Source: Roseateles aquatilis (GTDB taxonomy: Bacteria; Pseudomonadota; Gammaproteobacteria; Burkholderiales; Burkholderiaceae_C). From it: a stretch of DNA of 64,000 nt. The stretch is taken from assembly GCF_002205645.1 (NCBI RefSeq), contig NZ_NIOF01000012.1:108449-172448 (forward strand), read 5' to 3'. Positions 27,046 to 36,392 of the stretch are shown here, piece by piece. The notes under the pieces are model-generated. The model searched no databases, had not been told where the DNA came from, and was given only the letters and a program-made list of their open reading frames with translations. Numbering within the stretch: the stretch's first letter is position 1; each line of letters starts with the position of its first letter. The position numbers and the translations under genes are program-made.

Positions 27046-28647
27046 TTGGCTACCCCGTCCCCCCAGCGCCGCTGGCAGGCGCTTTGCCCCAATTGCGGTG
27101 CGCCGGTCGAGTTCGCCTCGGCCGCGTCGGCCAGTGCCGTCTGCAGCTTTTGCCGCTCCACGCTGCTGCGTGAAGGCGACGCGCTGCGCAAGATCGGCAC
27201 CAGCTCGGAACTGTTCGAGGACTACTCGCCGCTGCAACTCGGCGCGGCGGGTCGCCACGCGGGCGCGCCTTTTGTCGTCGTCGGCCGGCTGCAGATGTCC
27301 TATGCGGACGGCAGCTGGAACGAGTGGCACATCCTGTTCGACGCCGGCGCCGATGGCGCGCCACGCAGTGGCTGGTTGGCCGAGGACAACGGCAGTTTCG
27401 TCATCAGCTTCGAGTCGCCGCTGAACGAGCGCGCGCCCGATCCGGCGCAGTTGCGGCCCGGTGGATTGCAGATGCTGGCGGGCTCGGCCTGGCAGGTGGC
27501 GTCCATCGTCGACGCGACGCTGGCCGCCGCCGAAGGCGAGTTGCCGCATCCGCCGCGGCTCCAGCAGCGTTATCCCGTCGTCGACCTGCGCAACACGCAG
27601 AACGAAGTCGCGACGCTGGAGTACGCCGATCCCGCGCGGCCGACCTGGTCGGTAGGCCGGCCTGTGGCGCTGGCGGACCTGGCGCTGACGGGCCTGCGCG
27701 CCGAGAGCGGTGCCACGCTCGCCTCCAGGTCGATGCCCTGTCCCAACTGCGGCGCGGCGCTGGAGCCCAAGCTGGAGACCACGCAGTCGATCGTCTGCGG
27801 GCAATGCCATTCGGTCGTCGACATCGCCAAGGGCGCAGGCGCCGATCTCTCGGCCTATCGCCAGAACAACGGCGGTGAGCCGCAGATCCCGCTGGGCACC
27901 ACCGGCCAGCTCGCGCTGAGCGGCGGCACGCCCAAGCCGTGGCAGGTCGTCGGATACCTGGAGCGATGCGACCTGCCCGAGTCCAGCGAGGACGAGCAGA
28001 CCTTCTGGCGCGAGTACCTGCTGTTCAATCGCATGGAGGGCTTCGCCTTCCTGGTCGACACCGAGGACGGCTGGAGCGTCGTGCGCCCGATCACCGGCGC
28101 GCCGGCCAAGTCCGGCGGTGGCACGGTGCAATGGCAGGACAAGCCGTTCAAGCAAAAGTGGCGCTACACGGCCAAGGTCACATACGTACTGGGCGAGTTT
28201 TACTGGCGCATCGCGCGCGAGGAACGCGCGCTGGTCACCGACTACGAGTGGCGCAACGGCAGCCGGCTGGAGCTGCTCAGCAGCGAGCAGGTCGGCAACG
28301 AGCTGACCTGGAGCCATGGCCGCGCGATGGAGGCGGACGAAGTGCGGCGCGCCTTCGCGCTGGCCGACGACAAGATGCCGACGCTGCGCCGCGATGTCGC
28401 GTCCGGCATGGACCAGGGCCGCATCCTGCGCTGGTTCATCATCGCGCTGGTGGTGATGGTGGTGCTCTTCGCGCTGCTCAAGGCCTGCAGCAGCGACAGT
28501 TGCCAGACCTACAAGGACAGCTACGGCGAGACCAGCGCCGAGTATCAGCAGTGCAAGCGCAGCAGTCGCGGCAGCGGCGTGGGCTACATCGGTTCCAGCG
28601 GCGGCTCGTACGGCGGCTACAGCAGCGGCGGCGGCGGCCACAAATAA
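27046..28647 (+). CDS. DUF4178 protein with two zinc ribbons and a membrane tail
   Basis: A 533-residue protein. Two CxxC-x-CxxC zinc-ribbon-like segments are visible (CPNCGAP...CSFC at the start, CPNCGAA...CGQC near 230-260). Two DUF4178 repeats follow each ribbon (LFEDYSPLQLG..., WREYLLFNRMEGFAFLV). A single membrane helix (WFIIALVVMVVLFALL) near residue 470 precedes a Ser/Gly-rich tail. The start appears to be TTG, 44 bases after the SPFH gene, as no ATG fits. DUF4178 proteins travel with SPFH, DUF350 and spermidine-synthase-like genes. Confidence 0.78.
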   Translation: MATPSPQRRWQALCPNCGAPVEFASAASASAVCSFCRSTLLREGDALRKIGTSSELFEDYSPLQLGAAGRHAGAPFVVVGRLQMSYADGSWNEWHILFDAGADGAPRSGWLAEDNGSFVISFESPLNERAPDPAQLRPGGLQMLAGSAWQVASIVDATLAAAEGELPHPPRLQQRYPVVDLRNTQNEVATLEYADPARPTWSVGRPVALADLALTGLRAESGATLASRSMPCPNCGAALEPKLETTQSIVCGQCHSVVDIAKGAGADLSAYRQNNGGEPQIPLGTTGQLALSGGTPKPWQVVGYLERCDLPESSEDEQTFWREYLLFNRMEGFAFLVDTEDGWSVVRPITGAPAKSGGGTVQWQDKPFKQKWRYTAKVTYVLGEFYWRIAREERALVTDYEWRNGSRLELLSSEQVGNELTWSHGRAMEADEVRRAFALADDKMPTLRRDVASGMDQGRILRWFIIALVVMVVLFALLKACSSDSCQTYKDSYGETSAEYQQCKRSSRGSGVGYIGSSGGSYGGYSSGGGGHK

Positions 28648-28664
28648 GCTTCTAGGAGAGCGAC

Positions 28665-28889
28665 ATGGACGGATTCGAATGGCTCAAGCCCAGCATCGTG
28701 CTGGGCTCCATCCTGTATGCCGTGATCGGCGTGCTGGTGTTCTGGATCAGCTTCGTCATCATCGACAAGCTCACGCCCTACAAGCTGTGGGAAGAGATCG
28801 TCGAGCACAAGAACATGGCCCTGGCCGTGGTGGTGGCGGCGATGTGCATCTCGATCGGCCAGATCGTGGCGGCCGCGATCCACGGCTGA
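28665..28889 (+). CDS. DUF350 membrane protein
   Basis: A 74-residue protein with two membrane helices, matching the DUF350 (YjfL-like) half-unit: VLGSILYAVIGVLVFWISFVIID, then WEEIVEHKNMALAVVVAAMCISIGQIVAAAI. The family is linked to envelope-stress clusters. It follows the DUF4178 gene after 17 bases and has a good GGAG site. Confidence 0.85.
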   Translation: MDGFEWLKPSIVLGSILYAVIGVLVFWISFVIIDKLTPYKLWEEIVEHKNMALAVVVAAMCISIGQIVAAAIHG

Positions 28890-28899
28890 GGCAAGCGGC

Positions 28900-29745
28900 A
28901 TGTCGGATCGCGATCGGCACGGACCTGGCGATGACGGGCATCGACGCGCCGCGCACGCGATGCAGGCCGGCGTCGTCGGCCTGACGCTCGCGCTGCTGGG
29001 CGCGACGGCGATCGCCGCCGATCCGCCCGCGCCGCCCAAACCGCCGCCCCGCCCGACCGGCATCGCCCCCAAGGGCGACTTCACGGCGGGCCTGGCGCGA
29101 CCGGAAGGAGACCCCGGCGCCACCGGCCACGACGAACTCTCCGACGACGCCTTCCGCGCGAAGGCCGAAGCCGCCGCCATCCGCAAGTCCGGCGTGGCGG
29201 CCAAACGCAACGGCACGCGGCTGATCCTGTCGTCGAGCGGCCGGCCCATCGTCTTCGACAGCGTCTGGCCCGGCATCGGGGGCGCCAACGAGTCCGCTTT
29301 CGAGGATTACCGCTTCGACGGCCTGTCGCCGGACCGCGAGTTCTACATCGTCCGCGCGACCTATTACGAAGGCACCAACGTGCTGTGGGTGTCGCGCAAG
29401 GACGGCACCCGCCACGAGATGCACGGCGAGGCCCGACCTTCCCCGGACGGCAGCTTCATCGCGATGGCCAACGCCTCCGAGGCCCACGACTTCAACGGCA
29501 TCCTGGTGTGGGAGCGCGCGCAGGGTCGCCTGATCGAGCGCTTCCGCCTGGTGCCGTCGCCCGACCAGCCCGCCTTCTACCGCTTCATGCGCTGGAAGGA
29601 CGGCCGCACCGTCGAGCTGGAGAAGACGACGCGGGGCGATCCCATCACCTGCCCTCATGCCAACGAGGAAACGCTGGTGGTGCTGGTGCGCGACGGCGAG
29701 CGATGGACCTTGAAGGATGTCAGCCCCCCACGCTGCGCGCGCTGA
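28900..29745 (+). CDS. Secreted protein of unknown function
   Basis: A 281-residue protein, family not recognised. A hydrophobic export segment (VVGLTLALLGATAIA) is followed by a Pro-rich stretch (PPAPPKPPPRP) and a folded domain rich in Trp, Arg and Asp. The first 20 residues (MSDRDRHGPGDDGHRRAAHA) may be a long n-region, or the true start may be an internal ATG (MQAGVVGL). It starts 10 bases after the DUF350 gene, so it is probably part of the same operon. Confidence 0.6.
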   Translation: MSDRDRHGPGDDGHRRAAHAMQAGVVGLTLALLGATAIAADPPAPPKPPPRPTGIAPKGDFTAGLARPEGDPGATGHDELSDDAFRAKAEAAAIRKSGVAAKRNGTRLILSSSGRPIVFDSVWPGIGGANESAFEDYRFDGLSPDREFYIVRATYYEGTNVLWVSRKDGTRHEMHGEARPSPDGSFIAMANASEAHDFNGILVWERAQGRLIERFRLVPSPDQPAFYRFMRWKDGRTVELEKTTRGDPITCPHANEETLVVLVRDGERWTLKDVSPPRCAR

Positions 29746-29931
29746 CCGCTGACCGCTGACTGGGCTGGTCGCCGGTTGCCGGTCGCTGACGCTTCCTTAA
29801 CACGATCTTCCAGTGCTTTCTCGCGCGTTCTCACAGCGGATATGCATCCGTTGTGACGCCCGGTAATCGAACTTGTAACAGCGGCAGGGGCGGACCTAGG
29901 ATTTCATCAATCCTTCTTTGATCGGTCCCCC

Positions 29932-30411
29932 ATGAGCTCGCAGCCCTTCGATTTCCAGGCCTCCCAGGCCGCCCCCTCCGGTCCCGTGACGAGCCCGGCC
30001 ACATACCGGACCTCGCGCCTCAAGCGGGCGGTCGCGTCGTCGCTGATCGTGTCGTGCTCGCTGATGGCGATGCCGATGCACGCCTCGGCGCAGATCGTTC
30101 CGACCGATGCGCTGGTGCAGGCCGCTGCGCCGGCCGGCAGCGTCGCCGACAGCCGCGCCCGCGTGAATGCGTTCTTCGCCCGCGACGACGTGCGTCAGGC
30201 GATGGTCAAGGAAGGCGTGGACGGCGCCTCCGCGCAGGCCCGGGTGGACGCGATGTCGGACGACGAGATCCGCGCGCTCGACGGCCGCATCGCCGAGGCA
30301 CCCGCCGGCGGCGAGGTGCTCGGCATCATCTTCACCGTGTTCGTGATCCTGCTGGTGACCGACATCCTGGGCTTCACCAAGGTCTTCCCGTTCACGCGGT
30401 CGATCCGCTGA
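29932..30411 (+). CDS. PA2779 family protein
   Basis: A 159-residue exported protein of the PA2779 family. A signal-type segment (AVASSLIVSCSLMAMPMHASA) is followed by a small helical domain (RVNAFFARDDVRQAMVKEGVDGASAQARVDAMSDDEI) and a C-terminal membrane helix (GIIFTVFVILLVTDILG). The family is regularly encoded beside PA2778-type cysteine peptidases, as here. Its function is unknown; one suggestion is a substrate or partner of the peptidase. Confidence 0.82.
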   Translation: MSSQPFDFQASQAAPSGPVTSPATYRTSRLKRAVASSLIVSCSLMAMPMHASAQIVPTDALVQAAAPAGSVADSRARVNAFFARDDVRQAMVKEGVDGASAQARVDAMSDDEIRALDGRIAEAPAGGEVLGIIFTVFVILLVTDILGFTKVFPFTRSIR

Positions 30412-30418
30412 GGTCCCC

Positions 30419-31423
30419 ATGCGCGCCGCCGTTCCGTCAACTGGGCTGCTGACCCGGGCGCCGTCTCGGGCTGGAGCTCGGGCCCGGGCGCCGGCCACGG
30501 CATTGACGCTGGCGCTGGTCCTGCTGCTCGGTGGCTGCGCGAGCACGCCGCCGCAGTTGAGCGCGCTGGAATCGAAGTGGCCGGCCCAGTTGCCGCCCCG
30601 CGCGGACCTGTCGGCCGCCACGCCCTTCATCGCGCAGGACGACTACGAGTGCGGCCCCGCCGCGCTGGCGATGCTGCTGCGCTCGGTGGGTCGGACGGCG
30701 ACGGTGGAGCAGTTGAAGCCGCAGGTCTTCCTGCCCGGCCGCAAGGGCTCGCTGCAGACCGAGATGCTGGTGGCCACGCGCCGCCAGGGCCTGCCGGCCT
30801 ACGTGCTGCCGCCGCGGCTGGACGCGCTGCTGGCCGAGGTGGCGGCCGGTCATCCGGTGATCGTCTTCCAGAACCTGTCGCTGGACGTGGCGCCGGTGTG
30901 GCACTACGCCGTGGCCGTCGGCTACGACCGCGAGCGCCGCACGATCCTCCTGCACAGCGGCAAGACCGCGCGGCAGGAAATGGAGCTGCCGGTCTTCGAG
31001 CGCACCTGGGCGCGCGGCGACCACTGGGCGATGACGACGCTGCCGCTGGAGCAGATGCCCGCCACGCTGGACGGCGCTCAGACCGGCGCGGCGCTGGCGG
31101 CGCTCGAACGCCTGAACGCCCCCGCCGCGCGCAAGGGCTACGAAAGCGCGCTGGCCCGCTGGCCCGGCGAGCCGGTGCTGCTGATGGGCGCCGGCAACAC
31201 CGCCTACGCCGCCAAGGACCGCCGCGCGGCGGCCAAGGCCTACGGCCGGCTGACCGACGTCCGCCCCGACATCCCCGACGGCTGGAACAACCTGGCGCAG
31301 GTGCTGATGGAGCAAGGCCAGCGCTTCAAGGCGTCGCTCGCGATCGAGCGCGCGGTGGCGCTGGGCGGGCCGCGGCTGGATCAATACAAGGCGCTGCAGA
31401 AGAAGATCACCACGGGCATGTGA
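30419..31423 (+). CDS. PA2778 family cysteine peptidase lipoprotein with TPR-like tail
   Basis: A 334-residue lipoprotein (LLLGGCAST lipobox) with a C39-like papain fold: catalytic Cys in DDYECGPAALAMLLRSVG, His in VWHYAVAVGYDRE and an Asp/Asn nearby. The C-terminal half has TPR-like repeats (AARKGYESALARWP, AKAYGRLTDVRPDIPDGWNNLAQVL). It starts 7 bases after the PA2779 gene. C39 domains cleave leaders at Gly-Gly sites or act as bacteriocin-type peptidases; whether it processes PA2779 is open. Confidence 0.83.
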   Translation: MRAAVPSTGLLTRAPSRAGARARAPATALTLALVLLLGGCASTPPQLSALESKWPAQLPPRADLSAATPFIAQDDYECGPAALAMLLRSVGRTATVEQLKPQVFLPGRKGSLQTEMLVATRRQGLPAYVLPPRLDALLAEVAAGHPVIVFQNLSLDVAPVWHYAVAVGYDRERRTILLHSGKTARQEMELPVFERTWARGDHWAMTTLPLEQMPATLDGAQTGAALAALERLNAPAARKGYESALARWPGEPVLLMGAGNTAYAAKDRRAAAKAYGRLTDVRPDIPDGWNNLAQVLMEQGQRFKASLAIERAVALGGPRLDQYKALQKKITTGM

Positions 31424-31568
31424 CGCCGCCGACACGGCGCCGCCGGGCACGGTCGCCGCCTCTCGCGATGCACCGTTCGGCGTGGACCGTCGTCGACCGC
31501 CGCGTGGACTGTCGCGGCGGTGAAACGACGCCCGGCCACCGCCCTCGCGCGTGATAGCCTCGCGCCCC

Positions 31569-33182
31569 ATGTCCGAGTCCGCAGAGCACCGCGCCGCATC
31601 GTCGCCCCCGTCGGCCGACGACGGCGAATCCCCCCACAGTCCCGGCCGCGCCACGCTGCCCGAAGTCCTGCTGCTGGCCAGCGTCTTCGTCATCGCCGCG
31701 TGCGGCCTGGTGTACGAGCTGGCGGCCGGCGCGCTCGCGAGCTACCTGCTCGGCGATTCGGTCCTGCAGTTTTCGACCATCATCGGCGCCTACCTCTTCG
31801 CGATGGGCCTGGGATCCTGGCTGTCGCGCTACATCGAGCGCCAGTTGATCGCGCATTTCCTGCGGCTGGAGCTGCTGGTGGGCGTGATCGGCGGGCTGAT
31901 GCCGGCGGCGCTGTTCACCGCGCACAGCCTGCTGCCGCCGTCGCAGGTCGCGGGCTTCCGGGTGCTGCTGTACGGGCTGGTGCTGCTGGTGGGCACGCTG
32001 GTCGGGCTGGAGATCCCGCTGGTGATGCGCATCCTCAAGCGCCACTTCCGGCATCGCTACGGCCTCAAGGACCTGGTGTCGCAGGTGCTGACCTTCGACT
32101 ACCTGGGCGCCTTGCTGGTCGCCGTCGCCTTTCCGCTGCTGCTGGTGCCCAACCTCGGGCTGGTGCGCACGGGCCTGTTCTTCGGCCTGCTGAACGTGGC
32201 CATCGCGATCTGGGCGTTGTGGCTGTTCCGGCCGGAGTTGCGCGCGTGGCGCTCGCATGCGCTGGGCTGCGCGGCGAGCGTGGCGGTGCTGACGGCGGGC
32301 ATGATCGGTGCGGACCGGCTCAGCACCTGGGCCGAGGACCGCTTCTACGGCGAGCAGATCGTCTTCAAGGAAAGCAGCGACTACCAGCGCATCGTAGTCA
32401 CGCAGGGCGCGGCGGGCACGCGGCTCTTCCTCAACGGCAACCTGCAGTTCCACTCGCGCGACGAGTACCGCTATCACGAAGCCCTCGTGCACCCCGCCAT
32501 GGCCGCGCAGGGCGCGCCGCGCAATGTGCTGGTGATGGGCGGCGGCGACGGCATGGCCGTGCGGGAGATCCTGCGCTACCCGTCGGTCGAGCGCGTCACG
32601 CTGGTCGAGCTGGACCCGCACATGACGCGGCTGTTCTCGACGATGCCGCTGCTGCGGCAGCTCAACAAGGACGCGCTGCTGAGCCCCAAGCTGACCATCG
32701 TCAACACCGATGCGTTCGGCTGGCTGGAGACCAACGACCAGACCTACGACGTCATCGTCATCGACTTCCCCGACCCCAGCAACTTCGCGCTGGGCAAGCT
32801 CTACACGGCGAGCTTCTACAAGATGGTCGACCAGCACCTGAGCGCCTCCGGCTACGCGGTGATCCAGGCGACCTCGCCGCTGGTGGCGCCGCGCGCGTTC
32901 TGGACCGTCGTCAACACCGTGGAGTCGGTCGGCCTGACGGCCACGCCGTATCACGCGCACGTGCCCAGCTTCGGCGAATGGGGCTACGTGCTGGCCAGCC
33001 GCCGGCCCTGGTCGATGCCGCGCCAGCTGCCGCCCGGCCTGCGCTTCCTGAGCCTGGACGGCATGCCCGCGCTGCTGAACTTCCCGCTGGACATGGCGCG
33101 GCCCGAGGGGCTGGAGGTGAACCGGCTGTCCAACCAGGCGCTGGTCCACGAATTCGAGCGCGAATGGGGCAAACAGCATTGA
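31569..33182 (+). CDS. Membrane-bound aminopropyltransferase (spermidine-synthase-like)
   Basis: A 537-residue protein. About seven N-terminal membrane helices (residues 30-240) are joined to a spermidine-synthase-like domain with the AdoMet-type motif VMGGGDGMAVREILRYP and the aspartate motif VIVIDFPDPSN. This fusion is widely annotated as polyamine aminopropyltransferase; the true substrate is not shown by sequence. The next gene overlaps its stop (TTGA). The ATG chosen lies 18 bases into the longest frame. Confidence 0.82.
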   Translation: MSESAEHRAASSPPSADDGESPHSPGRATLPEVLLLASVFVIAACGLVYELAAGALASYLLGDSVLQFSTIIGAYLFAMGLGSWLSRYIERQLIAHFLRLELLVGVIGGLMPAALFTAHSLLPPSQVAGFRVLLYGLVLLVGTLVGLEIPLVMRILKRHFRHRYGLKDLVSQVLTFDYLGALLVAVAFPLLLVPNLGLVRTGLFFGLLNVAIAIWALWLFRPELRAWRSHALGCAASVAVLTAGMIGADRLSTWAEDRFYGEQIVFKESSDYQRIVVTQGAAGTRLFLNGNLQFHSRDEYRYHEALVHPAMAAQGAPRNVLVMGGGDGMAVREILRYPSVERVTLVELDPHMTRLFSTMPLLRQLNKDALLSPKLTIVNTDAFGWLETNDQTYDVIVIDFPDPSNFALGKLYTASFYKMVDQHLSASGYAVIQATSPLVAPRAFWTVVNTVESVGLTATPYHAHVPSFGEWGYVLASRRPWSMPRQLPPGLRFLSLDGMPALLNFPLDMARPEGLEVNRLSNQALVHEFEREWGKQH

Positions 33183-34822
33183 CGCACGGCCTGAAGCGCC
33201 GCGACCTGCTGGCGCTGTCGCTGGTGCCGCTGCTGTCGGCCTGCGGGCGCGACGCGCGCCCCGTCGCTGATCGACTCGCCACGCGGATCGCCGATCTGCC
33301 CGGTGGCTGGGTCGGGGCCGACTGGCAACGCGGTCATCGCCTGCGCGGCGCGCCGCCCGCATGGTCGTCGGTCACTGGCACGCCGCGACGCGCGCAGGTA
33401 CTGGTGCTGGGTGCCGGCATCGCCGGGCTGGCCTGCGCGCGGCGCCTGCGACTGGGCGGCGTCGACGTCGCGCTGCTCGATCTGGAGGACCGCCCCGGCG
33501 GCAACAGCCGCGGCCATCGCATCGGCGCCGGTCCGACGCTGGGTGACGGCCTGCGCTGCCCGCTGGGCGCGCATTACCTGCCGACGCCGGGACCGGAGGC
33601 GGTCGAAGTCCAGCGCCTGCTGGAGGACCTCGGCCTGGCGCGTCTGGAACACGGCCACTGGGTTTACGAGGAACGCTGGCTCTGCCACAGCCCACAGGAG
33701 CGGCTCTGGTGGCACGACCAATGGGTCGACGGCCTGCTGCCGCCGGCGGAGACCCCCGAGCTGCTGACGCAGTACCGGCGCTTCGGCGAGCTGGTCGAGC
33801 GCGCGCGCCACGAGGTCGGTTTCGCGATGCCCAGCACGCACCACGCCTGGTCGCCCGCGCATCAGGCGCTGGACGCGATGACGTTCTCAGCGTGGCTGGA
33901 CGGGCATGAACTGACCGCCGCGCCGCTGCGCTGGTACCTCGACTACTGCTGCCGCGACGACTACGGCGCCGATGCCACGCAGGTCTCGGCCTGGGCCGGG
34001 CTGCACTACTTCGGCAGCCGCCACGGTTTCATGAGCGGCGAGGAACGCGAGGCCGTGCTGACCTGGCCGCAAGGCAACGGGTGGCTGTCGGAGCGGCTGG
34101 CCGCGCCGCTGGCGGAGGGTTTCTTCGGCGGTCGGACGGTGCTGCGGCTGCGCGAGGAACGCCACGGCGTGGAGGTGCTGGCCTGGAACGAGCAGGCGCA
34201 AGCGCCGGAGCGCTGGCAGGCCGACCAGGTCGTGATGGCCGCGCCCCTGTTCATCGGCGCGCGCCTGCCCGAGCAACCGCCCGCCGCGTTGACCGAAGCC
34301 GCGCGCGGCATGCGATACGCGCCCTGGCTGGTCGCCAACCTGCTGCTGGACACGCCGCCGCTGGAGCGGCTGGGGGCGCCGCTCTCCTGGGACAACGTCG
34401 CCTACGGCGGCGAGGCGCTGGGCTACGTCAACGCCAACCAGCAATCGCTGGACCCGAGCCGCGGCCCCCTGGTGCTGACCGCCTACCGGGCGCTGCGCGA
34501 GTCCCAGCGCAAGGACCTGCTGCAGGACGACTGGCGCGCCTGGACCGCGCGCGTGCTGGCCGACATGGCGCCGCTGCATCCCGACCTGCCGGAGCGGCTG
34601 CAGCGGGTCGAGCTGATGCGATATGGGCATGCGATGAGCATTCCGCATCCAGGGCTGCGGGGATCGCCGGCGCTGGCGGCACTGCGCGATCGGGCGCATG
34701 GGCGCCTGCACTTCGCGCATGCGGACCTGGCGGGGTACTCGGTCTTCGAGGAGGCGTTCACGCAGGGCGAGATGGTGGCGACGAGGTTGATGGGGCACGC
34801 CGGGCGGGCGAAGGCTCGCTGA
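33179..34822 (+). CDS. FAD-dependent oxidoreductase, exported lipoprotein candidate
   Basis: A 547-residue amine-oxidase-like flavoprotein with GAGIAGLACARRLRLGG (FAD site) and DRPGGNSRGHRIG. A twin-arginine-like segment, KRRDLLALSLVPLLSACG, at the start suggests Tat export and lipidation at LSAC. The start is a TTG overlapping the upstream stop (TTGA), so translation is coupled to the aminopropyltransferase gene. The pair occurs together in many genomes; I infer linked polyamine or amine metabolism. Confidence 0.75.
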   Translation: MTHGLKRRDLLALSLVPLLSACGRDARPVADRLATRIADLPGGWVGADWQRGHRLRGAPPAWSSVTGTPRRAQVLVLGAGIAGLACARRLRLGGVDVALLDLEDRPGGNSRGHRIGAGPTLGDGLRCPLGAHYLPTPGPEAVEVQRLLEDLGLARLEHGHWVYEERWLCHSPQERLWWHDQWVDGLLPPAETPELLTQYRRFGELVERARHEVGFAMPSTHHAWSPAHQALDAMTFSAWLDGHELTAAPLRWYLDYCCRDDYGADATQVSAWAGLHYFGSRHGFMSGEEREAVLTWPQGNGWLSERLAAPLAEGFFGGRTVLRLREERHGVEVLAWNEQAQAPERWQADQVVMAAPLFIGARLPEQPPAALTEAARGMRYAPWLVANLLLDTPPLERLGAPLSWDNVAYGGEALGYVNANQQSLDPSRGPLVLTAYRALRESQRKDLLQDDWRAWTARVLADMAPLHPDLPERLQRVELMRYGHAMSIPHPGLRGSPALAALRDRAHGRLHFAHADLAGYSVFEEAFTQGEMVATRLMGHAGRAKAR

Positions 34823-34994
34823 GGCCATTCGCGTGCCTGCTGGCGCAAGCCGACGCCTGACGCCACACGCGAGCGGGCGTGGTGGTCATCGCGGTCGCGC
34901 GCCCTCCGCCGGACGGACGGGTCCTTGAAGTGACAGCCGCGCACGCCGAGGATGCGCAGAATCGAGCCCGACCTTGGACTTTCCGAAACGCCTC

Positions 34995-35804
34995 ATGCCC
35001 CACGACTTCGACCAAGCCATCCTGCTCGCGCCCGCTGGCGGTCACCGTTTCGACGGCGCGACGCATGCCGCCTACGCCAACATGGTCGGGCCTTTCGGCG
35101 GCACGACCGGCGCGGCGATGCTCAACGCGGTGCTGCTGCATTCGGAGCGCATCGGCGAGCCGATCGCGCTGACCGTCAACTTCGCAAGCCCGCTGGCCGA
35201 CGGTGCCTTCGAGATCGAGGCCTGCCCCGCCCGCACGAACCGCTCGACGCAGCATTGGCAGATCGAGCTCACGCAGAACGGCGAGGTCGCGGCCACCGGT
35301 AGCGCGGTCTTCGCGCAGCGCCGCGAAACGTGGTCGGCGACGGAAGCCCAACTGCCCCCGGACATTCCGCCCGCGTCGGCGTTGCGCCGGATGTCGCAGG
35401 CCGGTTTCCCCGCCTGGGTCTCGCGCTACAACATGCGCTTCCTGCCGGGCTTCGCGCCCGGCCCGTTCACCGGCGAGGAGCAGGACCATTCCATCAGCCG
35501 CTTCTGGGTCCGCGACGAGCCGCCGCGCCCCCTCGACTTCCCGTCGCTGGCGGCGATCTGCGACTGCTTCTTCCCGCGCATCTTCATTCGCCGCCGCAGG
35601 CCCGCGCCGATCGGCACGGTGACGCTGACGACCTACTTCCACGCCGACACCCCGCTGCTCGCGCAGCAAGGCGACCGGCATGTGCTGGGACTGGCCAGGG
35701 GCCTCAACTTCCGCAACGGGTACTTCGACCAGACCGCCGAGGTCTGGAGCGACGATGGGCACATGCTCGCGAGCACGCACCAGATGGTCTATTTCAAGGA
35801 GTGA
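34995..35804 (+). CDS. Acyl-CoA thioesterase family protein
   Basis: A 269-residue double hot-dog-fold protein of the TesB-like/acyl-CoA thioesterase group (HRFDGATHAAYANMVGPFGGTTGAAML; RNGYFDQTAEVWSDDGHMLASTHQMVYF at the end). It should hydrolyse short or medium acyl-CoA. I start at MPHDFDQAIL rather than the TTG seven codons earlier. Its stop lies inside the antiparallel higA tail (11-base overlap of the two ends). Confidence 0.75.
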   Translation: MPHDFDQAILLAPAGGHRFDGATHAAYANMVGPFGGTTGAAMLNAVLLHSERIGEPIALTVNFASPLADGAFEIEACPARTNRSTQHWQIELTQNGEVAATGSAVFAQRRETWSATEAQLPPDIPPASALRRMSQAGFPAWVSRYNMRFLPGFAPGPFTGEEQDHSISRFWVRDEPPRPLDFPSLAAICDCFFPRIFIRRRRPAPIGTVTLTTYFHADTPLLAQQGDRHVLGLARGLNFRNGYFDQTAEVWSDDGHMLASTHQMVYFKE

Positions 35805-36105
35805 GGGCGCTGGGCCGGTACACGCGAACGCGGGATTCCAGCATGGGCTTCAGGTCGCGGGTGGCGACCCGGATGTCGAACTCGGCCTGGAGGTTCAGCC
35901 AGAACCTCGGATCCATGCTGAAGAACAGGCCGAGCCGCATGGCCGTGTCCACGGTGATCGGCCGTTGACAGTTCACCAGATCGCTGACGCGGCTTGGCGG
36001 CACGTCGATGTCGGCCGCGAGCTGACGCGCCGTCAGCTTCATGGGTTTCATGAACTCTTCGAGAAGAATCTCGCCAGGGTGGATTTCGTCGAGCAACTTA
36101 GCCAT
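35794..36105 (-). CDS. higA: Antitoxin HigA
   Basis: A 103-residue HigA-type antitoxin with an Xre helix-turn-helix (LTARQLAADIDVPPSRVSDLVNCQRPITVDTAMRLGLFFSMDPRFWLNLQ). The EIHPGEILLEEFMKPM start is the family hallmark. It lies 8 bases downstream of higB on the same strand, the toxin-first order normal for HigBA. HigA binds HigB and represses its own promoter. Confidence 0.92.
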   Translation of the reverse strand: MAKLLDEIHPGEILLEEFMKPMKLTARQLAADIDVPPSRVSDLVNCQRPITVDTAMRLGLFFSMDPRFWLNLQAEFDIRVATRDLKPMLESRVRVYRPSALTP

Positions 36106-36113
36106 AAGAGGTC

Positions 36114-36392
36114 CTAGTGATAGTCGACGATCTCGACGTCGTGAGCCCCGTCCTGACGCCACACAAAACAGATTCGCCACTGATCATTGATGCGGATGCT
36201 GTACTGCCCCTTTCGATCGCCAACGAGCGCTTCGAGTCGGTTTCCAGGCGGAATCTTCAACGCTCCTAATACAGTCGCCGCATGAAGCCCGAGCAGCTTT
36301 CGCCGCGCCACGCGTTCAAGTCGCCTGAAGCGAGGCACCATCCTGCTCGAGAAAAGTGCCTCGGTGTCGGCACAGGCGAATGAACAGATCAT
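36114..36392 (-). CDS. higB: Toxin HigB (RelE-type mRNA interferase)
   Basis: A 92-residue RelE-fold toxin: MICSFACADTEALF, then RFRRLERVARRKLLGLHAATVLGALKIPPGNRLEALVGDRKGQYSIRINDQWRICF and the closing HDVEIVDYH, all conserved in HigB. Toxins of this group cleave mRNA on the ribosome. I start at the ATG giving the MIxSFACxDTE family start, since the 22 upstream codons do not fit. Upstream lies IS66 debris. Confidence 0.92.
   Translation of the reverse strand: MICSFACADTEALFSSRMVPRFRRLERVARRKLLGLHAATVLGALKIPPGNRLEALVGDRKGQYSIRINDQWRICFVWRQDGAHDVEIVDYH

Noticed and set aside
31520..33178. Long in-frame extension of the FAD oxidoreductase upstream
   Set aside because: This part is the shifted frame of the aminopropyltransferase gene; the Tat-like start at 33179 is a far better start.
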